Source: Opitutaceae bacterium
Lineage (GTDB): Bacteria > Verrucomicrobiota > Verrucomicrobiae > Opitutales > Opitutaceae
Reading direction: 5' to 3'
DNA: 18,058 nt
Assembly: GCA_031266495.1 (NCBI GenBank)
Contig: JAISAX010000331.1
Span: forward strand, 1-18,058
Within the stretch, counting starts at the first letter, position 1. Each line of letters starts with the position of its first letter. A program made the position numbers and the translations under genes. The notes beneath the pieces are model-generated. The model was given only the letters and a program-made list of their open reading frames with translations, did no database searches and had not been told where the DNA came from. Shown piece by piece: positions 1 through 7,379 of the stretch.

Positions 1-843
1 GGCTGGTTCGTTGTCGAGCCAGGGGGCGAGCCAGATGTCCATGCGGCCGTAGTTGACGGTGCCTGAGGCGAGGGTGGCGAGCCAGGCGAGCTGGATGGCT
101 TCGCGGAGAGTGCGGGGGGGGCGGCGGGTGAGGGCGTCGAGGGCGGTGGCGGTGGCGCGGGTTTCGGGGGCGCGGGGGGCGGCAGCGGTTTCGTCGGCGT
201 CGGCGAGGGCGCGGGCTTCGGCGGCGTGGCGGCGGGTGATGTCGAGGAGGGTCTGGAGGGTGTCGCGTGTGGCGGCGTGTTCGGTTTCGAGGTTCCGGAT
301 GAGTTGGGGGAGGCCGGTGCGGAGGAGTTTTGTGTAGTCGAGGTTGGTGCCGGCGATGCGGTAGAGGGGGAAGGCGGAGCCGGGGTGGTCAAACCAGTCG
401 TCTTCGCTCAGGTGGCGGCGGGTGTGGGGGTCGCGGGCGGCGCGGATTCTGGCGTGGGTGGTGCGTGGTCGCCAGTAGTCGAGCATGTCTTCGACGCGGC
501 GGCGGTGGGCGGCGGTAAGTGTCCGCGGAGGGGCGTTGGCGAGGATTTGGCGGATGGGTTTTTCGAGGCAATAGAGGCCGATGCCCATGAGTTCGGGGCT
601 GAGGCCGACGAGGGGGAGGCGGGGGCGTCCGGCGAGGGTGTCTCCGGGGCGCATGGGCTGGAACATGGCGGGGAGCTGGACGCGGAGGATGGCGGCTTCG
701 CGACGGGAGGCGGGGGAGTTTTCGTGGCGGCGCGCGATGTCGGTGAGAGCGAGTTCGAGGGAGAGTGGCGGCGTGGCGTCCCAGGGCGCATGGAGCGGTC
801 GCAGTTCAAGGGCGGCGGCAATGCTGTGGTCGATTTTGTTCAT
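1..843 (-). CDS. Glycyl-radical enzyme (pyruvate formate-lyase-like), N-terminal part
   Basis: The minus strand is open from ATG 843 to the window edge (281 codons), and an in-frame stop at 898-900 limits the start. The reading ends in SGTVNYGRMDIWLAPWLD, which resembles the 'GRxDqyLyPfy' segment of the pyruvate formate-lyase/glycerol dehydratase family. It is preceded by YRIAGTNLDYTKLLRTGLPQ, which fits the 'DYxKvLxxGL' segment of the same family. Enzymes of this family use a glycyl radical made by a radical-SAM activase for anaerobic C-C or C-O cleavage. The active-site Cys and the radical Gly lie beyond the window, so the substrate cannot be read. No Shine-Dalgarno sequence is visible. It starts 65 bp after the pseudopilin stop and is probably the distal gene of the lyase operon, consistent with fermentation of the released sugar. 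Family assignment is fairly sure; function is inferred. Confidence 0.65.
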   Translation of the reverse strand, partial: MNKIDHSIAAALELRPLHAPWDATPPLSLELALTDIARRHENSPASRREAAILRVQLPAMFQPMRPGDTLAGRPRLPLVGLSPELMGIGLYCLEKPIRQILANAPPRTLTAAHRRRVEDMLDYWRPRTTHARIRAARDPHTRRHLSEDDWFDHPGSAFPLYRIAGTNLDYTKLLRTGLPQLIRNLETEHAATRDTLQTLLDITRRHAAEARALADADETAAAPRAPETRATATALDALTRRPPRTLREAIQLAWLATLASGTVNYGRMDIWLAPWLDNEPA

Positions 844-908
844 GGGCGAGAAGTCAGGATTGTTTTCGGCGTGGACGTGGATGGTGTCAGGGGCGGTTCA
901 ACAGGCTC

Positions 909-1589
909 TCAGGGGAATTGCTCCCAGTTTTCGTAAAGGGCGTTGGCGGGCGGGTGCGCCCAGCGGTTGCCGGTTTTGTCGCAGCGGACGTGTCCGTCCA
1001 TGTACAGGATGTTCACGTAGCGCGCGCCACCCGCGCCGTTGCGCGCGGAGGCGTGCTGGCTGTAGTTCACCACAAAAATGTCCGTCACGAGGATGTGGTT
1101 GACGCCGTCGGTGAGCGTGAGCGGGCGGTCGGCGGGCGCGATGCGCTGGCAGTAGCCGGCGCGGAAACCGGTGACGTCGTCCTTGCCGCGGACGTTGGGC
1201 GCCCACTGGCTTTCGTAGTCGTACATGCCGGCGAGCGCGGTGGGGCAGTAGAACACGCGTCCGTCGGTGATGTAGCCGTCGCCGTAGAGTTTCCCGATGC
1301 CGATCCAGCCGGCATTGCCGCCCGGATTGTTCCAGATGGTGTAGCTGTCCCACCAGGACGGATTGGCCGGGAAGTCCGGGAGGCGTCCCTTGTTGTCGGT
1401 GGCCCATGTGTTGAGGCCGATGCCGATCTGGCGGAGGTTGTTGACGCATGTTGTCGATTTCGCCGACTCGCGAACCTTTCCCGTGACGGGAATGATAATC
1501 GCCACGAGAATGCCGATGATCGTGATGACGGCGAGCAACTCGATGAGCGTGAATGCGCGGGGAGCACGGGAAGCGTGGGGAGTTTTCAT
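909..1589 (-). CDS. Prepilin-type N-terminal cleavage/methylation protein (pseudopilin-like)
   Basis: This 226-residue protein begins with a short basic leader followed by AFTLIELLAVITIIGIL, the type IV prepilin/type II secretion pseudopilin signal. Cleavage is predicted between Ala12 and Phe13, with the conserved Glu at mature position 5. Ala replaces the usual Gly at -1. A long hydrophobic helix follows, then CVNNLRQIGIGLNTWATDN and a C-terminal ILYMDGHV motif, both typical of the large DUF1559-like pseudopilin families of Verrucomicrobia and Planctomycetes. The predicted start ATG overlaps the stop of the MFS gene as ATGA, so translation is probably coupled. A longer in-frame reading upstream is only the shadow of the MFS gene. 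The likely place of action is the inner membrane or periplasm. The exact job, perhaps assembly of a surface or secretion fibre used in polysaccharide handling, is unknown. Confidence 0.88.
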   Translation of the reverse strand: MKTPHASRAPRAFTLIELLAVITIIGILVAIIIPVTGKVRESAKSTTCVNNLRQIGIGLNTWATDNKGRLPDFPANPSWWDSYTIWNNPGGNAGWIGIGKLYGDGYITDGRVFYCPTALAGMYDYESQWAPNVRGKDDVTGFRAGYCQRIAPADRPLTLTDGVNHILVTDIFVVNYSQHASARNGAGGARYVNILYMDGHVRCDKTGNRWAHPPANALYENWEQFP

Positions 1590-2935
1590 GATTGTCCGGG
1601 GGCCGAGTAACCCCTGGGGCCGCCAAGCCGCATGAATTTCGCATGAACGGCTCCGGCGGCCAGAAGGGCCGTAATGCTTAAAAAAATACTGACGGAAAAG
1701 GTGTGGCGGTAGTTTTTGTCCGTGGCGTCGATCAGCAGCCCCACGCCGGGGCCGAGCAGCATTTGTCCCGATGAGGCGAGAATGCCGGCGGCGGAGGCGA
1801 ACTGGGCGAACTTTGAATGGGGAAACAGGCGCTGGCCGAGCGAGGCGGCGCTGGTGAAATAGCTGCCGCACAATACGCCGTGCAGCACCCACACGACAAA
1901 AAACGAGGTCGGCGTGGTCGCGAACAGCCAGCCCGCGACCATGACAAGCGCGTAGCCGGCGAGCGTCGCGATGGCCATGCGGAGCGGATGGAAACGGTCG
2001 GCCAGCCAGCCGAGAATCCAGGCAAGGGACAGGGAAACCAGATAGGTCAGGGCAAGGCCCTTGCCGTAAAGATCCATGCTCATGCCGAGGTTCTTGGCAT
2101 AGGGCAGCGAGAAGATGTTGAGCGAGCCGAAGGCGGCGACCGCGAATGTCATCAGCAGGAAAACGGATACGTAGTACGTATTGGAAAAACACTCACGAAA
2201 ATAGGCGCGTGTGCCGTCCACCGGGGAGCGAGAGGCGGGAGAGGGGGGGGGAGGGGGGTAGGTTCCCTCCTTCACCTTGAAGCAGACCCACATGAACGCC
2301 GTGCCGTAAAAGACGCCGATAACGAGCAGGATCAATGTGTAGTGGCCGGGCACTTTTCCCATGAGCCAGTAGTTGAAAATCATGCCGTCGATGAGGCTCA
2401 CCGCCCGGAACAGCCCGTAAAAACGCCCGAGCAGGGGCGCGGGCACGACGTCGTTGATGAGTCCTCCGAAAATGGCCTGCCCCGTGATGCTGGCGATTTC
2501 GAATACGGCCCAGAACACCCCGAAGCAAAGAACGGCCACCGTTTTTTCGCTCTGGCCGGGGAAATGTCCGTGCGCCCATGTGGCGAGGAACGGCGTCAGC
2601 GCCAGCCCGATCATGCCCAGGGCGGCAATCGGCGAGGTGACGAGGAGGAACGGTATCCGGCGTCCGAAGCGTCCGCGGTGACGGTCGGATTTCACGCTGA
2701 TGACAGGCACCAGCACGATGCCGATCAGCGCGGGGAACGAACTGAAGAGCAGCCCGAACAGCAAATCCGGGATGCCGAGTTCGTTCAGATACCATTGCGA
2801 CATGGGGCCGACCGAACGATCCCGCATCGACCACGCGAAGTCGCCCCACAGTAACCAGAGAAAGAGCACAACCAGCGCGGCGGGCGTGTAGATCAGCGTG
2901 CCGGCTCTCCAGATTTTTTTACAGGTTGCGCTCAC
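1586..2935 (-). CDS. MFS sugar transporter (GPH/sucrose-transporter-like)
   Basis: This is a 449-residue polytopic membrane protein with about 12 hydrophobic segments. The loop SVKSDRHRGRFGRRIPFLL between helices 2 and 3 matches the major facilitator signature and is of the 'SD..RGRxGRRrPf' kind seen in GPH and sucrose-type sugar:cation symporters. The second half carries the related GWLADRFHPLRMAIA loop. The start is GTG at 2935: an in-frame stop lies at 2957-2959, and the first internal Met would remove helix 1. The start is directly preceded on the coding strand by a C14 run, so no ribosome binding site is present. The central cytoplasmic loop (about residues 225-237) holds a Pro-rich insert, PPPPPSPASRSP. 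The gene lies downstream of the lyase and PEP-CTERM genes and overlaps the pseudopilin. Import of oligo- or monosaccharide released by the lyase is inferred; the substrate is not readable. Confidence 0.85.
   Translation of the reverse strand: MSATCKKIWRAGTLIYTPAALVVLFLWLLWGDFAWSMRDRSVGPMSQWYLNELGIPDLLFGLLFSSFPALIGIVLVPVISVKSDRHRGRFGRRIPFLLVTSPIAALGMIGLALTPFLATWAHGHFPGQSEKTVAVLCFGVFWAVFEIASITGQAIFGGLINDVVPAPLLGRFYGLFRAVSLIDGMIFNYWLMGKVPGHYTLILLVIGVFYGTAFMWVCFKVKEGTYPPPPPSPASRSPVDGTRAYFRECFSNTYYVSVFLLMTFAVAAFGSLNIFSLPYAKNLGMSMDLYGKGLALTYLVSLSLAWILGWLADRFHPLRMAIATLAGYALVMVAGWLFATTPTSFFVVWVLHGVLCGSYFTSAASLGQRLFPHSKFAQFASAAGILASSGQMLLGPGVGLLIDATDKNYRHTFSVSIFLSITALLAAGAVHAKFMRLGGPRGYSAPGQS
2228..2260. 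repeat. C/G-rich proline-linker insert inside the MFS gene
   Basis: On the + strand the 12-mer GAGAGGCGGGAG (2230-2241) is followed by A, then G9, A and G6. Read on the minus strand it encodes the proline tract and PAS of the transporter's central loop. The same 12-mer recurs at 5526, 6099 and 6117. The insert keeps the reading frame. Confidence 0.7.
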
Positions 2936-2949
2936 GGGGGGGGGGGGGG
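2936..2949. repeat. G14 homopolymer abutting the MFS start codon
   Basis: Fourteen G on the + strand (C14 on the coding strand) run directly into the GTG start of the MFS gene and occupy the place of its ribosome binding site. Such a run is prone to slippage. A change in its length would alter the spacing to upstream signals, not the coding frame. Confidence 0.8.
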
Positions 2950-2968
2950 AGGGAAATTAAGAATTAAG

Positions 2969-3100
2969 AACTGAAGTTACGCGGATCCGCTCGTAGGGGC
3001 TTCGCTTGCGAAGCCCGCGCCAGGCGGACGAATGGACGAGTCTCCATTTATGAAAAGTCCTTGCGGGCTTCGGAGCGGGCTTCGCAAGCGAAGCCCCTAC
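2969..3100. repeat. Inverted-repeat element between PEP-CTERM and MFS genes
   Basis: A 26-bp segment at 2993-3018 (GTAGGGGCTTCGC then TTGCGAAGCCCGC) recurs as its exact reverse complement at 3075-3100, separated by 56 bp. Each arm can also fold on itself: GGGCTTCGC and GCGAAGCCC are separated by TT. The left flank CTGAAGTTACGCGGATC is nearly identical, in reverse complement, to the flank of the hairpin at 14901-14923, so the two belong to one dispersed family. It lies inside an operon in the 181-bp gap and could attenuate or process the transcript, like REP/BIME elements. It has no T-tract, so it is not a classic terminator. Confidence 0.8.
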
Positions 3101-3116
3101 TTCGGAGTGCGTGCCA

Positions 3117-4043
3117 TCAGTTGCGCCGAAGCCATTTGGCGGCGGCGGCTCCCAGGGCGGCAAGGGCGCACAAGGCGGCGGCGGTCTTCGGTTCGGGAAT
3201 GTTGGATACAGAGTCGATGGACAGCCGGAGGTTGTCGATGTTCTGGCGCCCGCCACCGGAGCGGATGGCCCATGCCGACCAGGTGGAGGCTTTTGTCGAG
3301 CCGGTCAGGGTGATGCTGAGGTTCTGCAAACCGGCAACGGCGCTGAGGGTGGTTTCGCCATTGGTGATGTCGCGGGCGAAGAGCGAGAGGGTGGGATTCA
3401 GGGCATCCTTGCTCTGGTCAATAACGAGCTGGAACTCGTACCAGTGATCCGTGGCAAAGGTGTTGGTGGAGGCGACCACTGTGGCGCCATTGTTTCCCGT
3501 CCCTACATTGAACCGCGCGAGCGAGGATGTTGTAGCGTCGGGTTCGATGGAGAAGAGGTTGATCATGTATCCATTGTTTCCGGACACAGTGCCGAATCGC
3601 ATGGTCATCACACCGGTGCCCGTGGTGTCGGGAACGGCCCATGCGGAGTAATAAATAACGGGAGTGGCGTCGGTGAAGGTGGTCTCGACGCCGAACGCCT
3701 TTTTGATGGCGTGGCTGTTGCCGGTGGCACTGTGGGAAAAGGATTTTGTCCCGTTGCCGACGGGAACCTCGGGCCAGGTTTCGGCCGGGATCGCAGTGGT
3801 ATCCACGACCTTCCAGTCGCGGAGGTTGGCGTTGGCGCCGGTAGAATCGTCGCCGAAAAGGAAGGTCCAGCCCAGGTCCGCGCCGCCGGCGCCGGGTGAG
3901 TAGCTTTCAAAGTTTTCGGTGACGGTGTTGACGGCAGCCTGCGCGTGCGCGGCGGGTGTCGCGAGCAAGGCGAGGCCGGCGAGGAGGCCGGCGACGGATA
4001 CGAGGCGGGGGATGCGGGGGAGGTGACGGATGCTGGCTTTCAT
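3117..4043 (-). CDS. Secreted PEP-CTERM sorting-domain protein
   Basis: This 308-residue protein has a signal peptide (basic MKASIRHLPRIPRL, hydrophobic core, cleavage near AHA-QA). Its C terminus is a PEP-CTERM signal: NIPEPKTAAA, a hydrophobic helix and the basic end KWLRRN. Exosortase-type enzymes recognise and cut such signals at the inner membrane during export to the surface or exopolysaccharide. The middle (about residues 40-280) is rich in Thr, Ser, Asn and Gly, with alternating beta-strand character such as YYSAWAVPDT and WYEFQLVID. That looks like a concanavalin/LamG-type beta sandwich, which would suggest glycan binding, but no catalytic motif is seen. The gene starts 19 bp after the lyase stop and is almost certainly co-transcribed with it. 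Sorting class is well supported; ligand and role are not known. Confidence 0.85.
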   Translation of the reverse strand: MKASIRHLPRIPRLVSVAGLLAGLALLATPAAHAQAAVNTVTENFESYSPGAGGADLGWTFLFGDDSTGANANLRDWKVVDTTAIPAETWPEVPVGNGTKSFSHSATGNSHAIKKAFGVETTFTDATPVIYYSAWAVPDTTGTGVMTMRFGTVSGNNGYMINLFSIEPDATTSSLARFNVGTGNNGATVVASTNTFATDHWYEFQLVIDQSKDALNPTLSLFARDITNGETTLSAVAGLQNLSITLTGSTKASTWSAWAIRSGGGRQNIDNLRLSIDSVSNIPEPKTAAALCALAALGAAAAKWLRRN

Positions 4044-4062
4044 GGTGTTTGTCTTTGCGGGT

Positions 4063-6216
4063 TTATCGGGATTCCCCGGCGGGGGCCGGAGAGGTAAAGC
4101 GTGTGGTGAGTTTCATGCGCGTGACGGGCGTGGCCGTGCGGACAACGAGCAGGGTGTGCGTGTGGTTCTGCTGACGAAACTTGAGCGTGTGGTCGTAGCC
4201 TTCCTCCTGCGCGGCGGAGACGGGCGTGTCCGATTCGACAACAATGTTCGCGGCTGGTGTATCCAGAATGTCCTTCGCGGGCGGTTTCCAGAAAACGCCT
4301 TCGGGGAGCGATCCGCTCCAGCCCGCGTAAGTGATTTTCCCCGACGGAAGCGTGGCGGTGATGCGGGCGGCGGTGGCGGTGGTCGCGGCGGCGGCGGAAT
4401 CGTTTTGGATGGCAAGCGGTTGTTTCGAGCCGAGGTGCCAGCGGAAAAGGATGGTGTCGGGCGTTTTCAGTTCAACGAGGTCGTCCACCGTGAGCGTGTC
4501 GGCGGTCCAGCGGACGCGGCGTTCCCAGGTCTTGACGTTGGCGTAACCGGCTCCGCCGTGGACGGTGATGTCGCCGCCGGTGGCGTCGAGGCGGGCGACG
4601 TTGACGGGAACATTGAGAAATTTTTTGGGCAAAATTTCGTCGCCAACCTGTAATACGTTGTGACCGACAACGGAGTCGTAGCGTTTTTCCTTGAGCGAGT
4701 GATCGTAACCGGCGCAACCGGCCTCGACGAGAAGCGGTTTGCCGCGGACGATGAAATTGACGTGGCCGTGGTCGTTGTGCGAGTGGAAGTCGGAGCGGTG
4801 CTGGCCGCGTATCCAGACGCCGGATGCGTCGTCCGCCCAACTGTCGCGCCAGACGATCCAGCGGGCGCGGTCGAAGGAGCCGGAGAGCGGGGGCTGGCGT
4901 TCGGCGGAATCGGGGATGTTGAGGGAGAGAAGTCCGTAGAGGTCGCGGCTGATGTCCTTGATCTGGTGGCGGCGGATCCAGAGCAGTTCAGGCGAGCGCG
5001 AGAGGGAGGCGAGGAGGGTGATGTCGGGCGTGAAGGTGTGATACATGCCGCGACTCATCCCGAAGCTGTCGAAGGCGTTGATGACGTTTTGGCCGGGTTG
5101 GAAAATCTGCGCGAGCCAGACGGGGAAGTTTTTGAGGAAGGGGTGCGAGGCGATGCGTTCGTCGCCGACGTCGCGCGTGCCGATGGCGGCGAGGTAGAGG
5201 ATCGGGGCGGAGCGGTGCATGGCGTAGGCGGAGCCTTCCGAAGAGGCTCCTTCCGGGCCGAGCGCATCGAGCGTCATCAGGAGGTTGGAGATGGCGAGTT
5301 CGTAGGCGTCGCGGTATTTTTCGAGGTTGGTGGCGGCGGCGAGCGCGAGGCCGCCCGCGGGGACAATCCACTGGTTGGTGGTCACGTTTTTGGAGCGCAT
5401 GAACCAGCCTTTTTTCGTGCGCCAGTCCTTGAGGGAGCGTTGCACTTCGCGGTCAATCTGCGCGAGAAGCGCCGCGTGGAGTCCGGGGGGAAGGGCGGGA
5501 GAGGCGGAAGGGGCGGGCGGGGCGTGAGAGGCGGGAGGGGGGGGGAGGGGCGGGAGGATGTCGAGGGTCTGGCAGAGCGCGGCGAGGCCGTGGCCGGTCG
5601 CCAGCCATACGCCGTCGTCACCGTCGGGCGGGAGGTTGTTCGTGCCGTTGTAAAGGGTGTAGCCGGAGCGTTGTATCGGATCCCATGTTACAACTTCGGC
5701 GAGTTGCGAGCGGAGGCGTTCGAGCAGCGTGTTGTCGCCGGTCAGCCGCCAGGCGGCGGCGAGGAGCGGGAGTTCGCGGGCGAGGGTTTCCATCGCGTCG
5801 AGGTCGGCGCTGGCGAGGGCGAAAAGTTCCGCCTTCTCAGGGGAGATTTTCCGGATGTTCCAGGTGCGGGCGTCGATGCGACCGGGGCGTTTGTTGACGG
5901 GTTTTTCGAGTTCACCGAGCGAGGTGGCGCGGGCGACGGGCGGGAGCGCGAGGATGTTGCGAGCTTCGGCGAGAATGAGATCGGCTTGCTTGCGAAGGGG
6001 CGAATCCGGCGCGGCCTGGGCAAGGCGCGTTTTGAGCTGGTCGAGTTCGGTCGCGTAAAAGGTTGCTCTGGCCGGAGCGGGAGCGGGGGGGGGGAGGGGA
6101 GAGGCGGGAGGAGCGGGAGAGGCGGGAGGGGCGGCGTTGACGGAGTGCGTGAGCGGGGCACAGAGGCAAAGGCCGGCGAGCGAAAGGGAAAGTACGGTTT
6201 TCGGGAAACGGGTCAT
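4063..6216 (-). CDS. Secreted heparinase II/III-family polysaccharide lyase
   Basis: This 717-residue protein starts with a signal peptide (MTRFPKTVLSLSLAGLCLCAP, cleavage near VNA-AP) followed by a proline linker (about residues 29-50). Residues of about 60-430 are helical and fit the alpha/alpha toroid of alginate/heparinase-type lyases, with DLDAMETLARELPLLAAAWRLTGD near the front. Residues of about 470-500 carry SDFHSHNDHGHVNFIVRGK and PLLVEAG, the typical heparinase II/III motif (His478, His480, Asn481), and then the C-terminal beta-sandwich. The family cleaves uronic-acid polysaccharides by beta-elimination in the periplasm or outside. Whether the substrate is alginate, heparan-like or another glycan cannot be decided. 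A second proline insert (about residues 220-244) lies between two helices of the toroid. It is the first gene of its operon and is divergent from the LacI-type regulator, its likely controller. Confidence 0.86.
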   Translation of the reverse strand: MTRFPKTVLSLSLAGLCLCAPLTHSVNAAPPASPAPPASPLPPPAPAPARATFYATELDQLKTRLAQAAPDSPLRKQADLILAEARNILALPPVARATSLGELEKPVNKRPGRIDARTWNIRKISPEKAELFALASADLDAMETLARELPLLAAAWRLTGDNTLLERLRSQLAEVVTWDPIQRSGYTLYNGTNNLPPDGDDGVWLATGHGLAALCQTLDILPPLPPPPASHAPPAPSASPALPPGLHAALLAQIDREVQRSLKDWRTKKGWFMRSKNVTTNQWIVPAGGLALAAATNLEKYRDAYELAISNLLMTLDALGPEGASSEGSAYAMHRSAPILYLAAIGTRDVGDERIASHPFLKNFPVWLAQIFQPGQNVINAFDSFGMSRGMYHTFTPDITLLASLSRSPELLWIRRHQIKDISRDLYGLLSLNIPDSAERQPPLSGSFDRARWIVWRDSWADDASGVWIRGQHRSDFHSHNDHGHVNFIVRGKPLLVEAGCAGYDHSLKEKRYDSVVGHNVLQVGDEILPKKFLNVPVNVARLDATGGDITVHGGAGYANVKTWERRVRWTADTLTVDDLVELKTPDTILFRWHLGSKQPLAIQNDSAAAATTATAARITATLPSGKITYAGWSGSLPEGVFWKPPAKDILDTPAANIVVESDTPVSAAQEEGYDHTLKFRQQNHTHTLLVVRTATPVTRMKLTTRFTSPAPAGESR
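5483..5557. repeat. C/G-rich proline insert in the lyase toroid domain
   Basis: About 75 bp of G runs with GAGAGGCGGGAG at 5526-5537, followed by A-interrupted G9 and G4 runs, and a one-mismatch copy GAGAGGCGGAAG at 5499-5510. On the minus strand it encodes PPPPPASHAPPAPSASPALP in frame. It falls in the middle of a globular helical domain, where a native linker would not be expected. Confidence 0.7.
6071..6135. repeat. C/G-rich proline insert after the lyase signal peptide
   Basis: Two exact GAGAGGCGGGAG copies (6099-6110 and 6117-6128) follow a G10 run (6085-6094). On the minus strand they encode APPASPAPPASPLPPPAP between the signal peptide and the catalytic domain. The 18-bp spacing of the two copies makes this a short tandem duplication. 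Confidence 0.72.
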
Positions 6217-6247
6217 GGCTGTCGAAAGGATTTATGGATACGTAGGG

Positions 6248-6277
6248 ATAATGCGGTTGTCGCATGGAGGCTTGCAA
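6248..6277 (-). promoter_or_regulatory. Possible promoter of the lyase operon
   Basis: Reading the minus strand, TTGCAA (6272-6277) and CATTAT (6248-6253) are separated by 18 bp, each matching four of six sigma-70 consensus bases. The -10 box ends 31 bp upstream of the lyase start. The ATGCG/CGCAT palindrome overlaps the -10 box and spacer. This is a weak assignment because Verrucomicrobial promoters are poorly defined. Confidence 0.3.
6251..6265. promoter_or_regulatory. Palindromic operator candidate in the lyase/LacI divergent region
   Basis: ATGCG and CGCAT are perfect 5-bp arms around a 5-bp spacer. LacI-type regulators bind such short inverted repeats. The site lies in the 90-bp divergent region and overlaps the possible lyase -10 box, so a bound repressor would block that promoter. 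Confidence 0.4.
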
Positions 6278-6287
6278 CGGGCGCGTT

Positions 6288-6303
6288 ACTCATAACGTTG
6301 AGT
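6288..6303. promoter_or_regulatory. Second palindrome just ahead of the LacI-type gene
   Basis: ACTCA and TGAGT arms enclose a 6-bp centre, ending 3 bp before the regulator's ATG. Its position suits autoregulation of the LacI-type gene, but the arms are short and chance occurrence cannot be excluded. Confidence 0.3.
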
Positions 6304-6306
6304 GAC

Positions 6307-7377
6307 ATGGCCACGCAGTCGGACATCGCGCGTAATCTTGAGTTGAATCAGGCAACGATATCGCTCGCGTTGCGCGGGCACGCCTCGATCCCGGAGGCGA
6401 CTCGCGAGCGGGTGCGAGGCGAGGCGGAGCGGATCGGGTATCGGCCCAATTCGTACGTGACGTCGTTGATGAGCCATATCCGTTCGGGGCGTCCGTTGAA
6501 GGACAAGGGCTGTATTGCGGTACTTGTGGATGAAAAATCGGAAACGGACTGGTGGTCTCTGGGGGAGACTTACCGGCGGTATCATGCGGGGATGGCCCGG
6601 CAGGCGGAAAAACTGGGGTTTGACCTGGAACCGTTTTTCCTCGGAAGGCAGGGAATGCACCCGGAGCGGGTGGACGAGATTTTGCACACGAGGGGGATTC
6701 GCGGCCTGATTCTGGCCGCGCCGTGTCGCGGCTACAGAACAAGGCCCGTGAGGGTTCGCTGGGAGCGGTATGCGTGCGTGACTACGGGATACTCCTGGGT
6801 CCAACCGATGGACCGCGTGGCCAATGACCAATATGGCAATGTGGTGATCGCCTACGCGGAGTTGATCAGGCGTGGGTACCGGCGAATCGGGATGAGTTTG
6901 TCCGTGGAGAACCTGCGGGCGCGCGGGTCACGCTGGCTGGGCGGATACGCGCAGTCGGAACAGGAACATTTTGGGGGGCAGGGGTTGCCTGTGTTTTTTG
7001 ATACGATGGAGCGTTCGTCGGCGAAGAGGTTTGGCGCGTGGCTGCGCAAACATGATCCGGATGCGGTGATCACGCTGACGGGACACGATGAACTGGAGTG
7101 GTGTCATGCGTTGGGGATACGCGTGCCGGAGGATGTGGGGCTGGTGTCCGTGATACGTTCGCACGATTCGGTGTGCACGGGTGTGGAGGAGCGCAACGGG
7201 TTGATTGGCGCGATCACGCTGGAACAGGTGGCGGCGCAGATCATGCGCAACGAGCAGGGGTTGCCGGTGCAGGCGCGTCTGACTCTCGTTGAGGGCGAAT
7301 GGGTCGAGGGCGAAACGCTGCGAAAGAGAGAGGCGGATGTGGGTCGCACTTTGCCGCCCGGGTTTCGCACCCGGTAG
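6307..7377 (+). CDS. LacI-family transcriptional regulator
   Basis: This 356-residue protein begins MATQSDIARNLELNQATISLALRG, the LacI-type helix-turn-helix. IPEATRERVRGEAERIGYRPN follows as the third helix and hinge. The rest is a periplasmic-binding-protein-like sensor: CIAVLVD, IRGLILAAP, VANDQYGNVVIAYAELIRRGYRRIGM and IRVPEDVGLVSV sit in the usual order. The start at 6307 is set by the helix-turn-helix. The frame stays open about 1.6 kb further upstream, but that part is antisense to the lyase and not coding. No clear Shine-Dalgarno sequence is present. The gene is divergent from the lyase operon across 90 bp, so it is the likely sugar-responsive repressor or activator of that operon. The effector is unknown. 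The length is normal for the family, with only a short unconserved tail. Confidence 0.9.
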   Translation: MATQSDIARNLELNQATISLALRGHASIPEATRERVRGEAERIGYRPNSYVTSLMSHIRSGRPLKDKGCIAVLVDEKSETDWWSLGETYRRYHAGMARQAEKLGFDLEPFFLGRQGMHPERVDEILHTRGIRGLILAAPCRGYRTRPVRVRWERYACVTTGYSWVQPMDRVANDQYGNVVIAYAELIRRGYRRIGMSLSVENLRARGSRWLGGYAQSEQEHFGGQGLPVFFDTMERSSAKRFGAWLRKHDPDAVITLTGHDELEWCHALGIRVPEDVGLVSVIRSHDSVCTGVEERNGLIGAITLEQVAAQIMRNEQGLPVQARLTLVEGEWVEGETLRKREADVGRTLPPGFRTR

Positions 7378-7379
7378 GT

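Noticed and set aside
226..936. A + strand 236-codon frame rich in Gly, Val and Glu
   Set aside because: It shares codon boundaries with the glycyl-radical enzyme on the other strand and is its antisense shadow.
1817..2854. A + strand 345-codon frame opposite the MFS gene
   Set aside because: It is a charged, low-information sequence antisense to a clear 12-helix transporter.
4660..6306. A + strand frame of 549 codons without stop that runs into the LacI-type gene, suggesting a 905-residue protein
   Set aside because: It is exactly antisense to the lyase gene, its sequence is Gly/Glu/Arg/Val-rich without domains, and the regulator's helix-turn-helix fixes its start at 6307. The open frame is a GC-composition effect.
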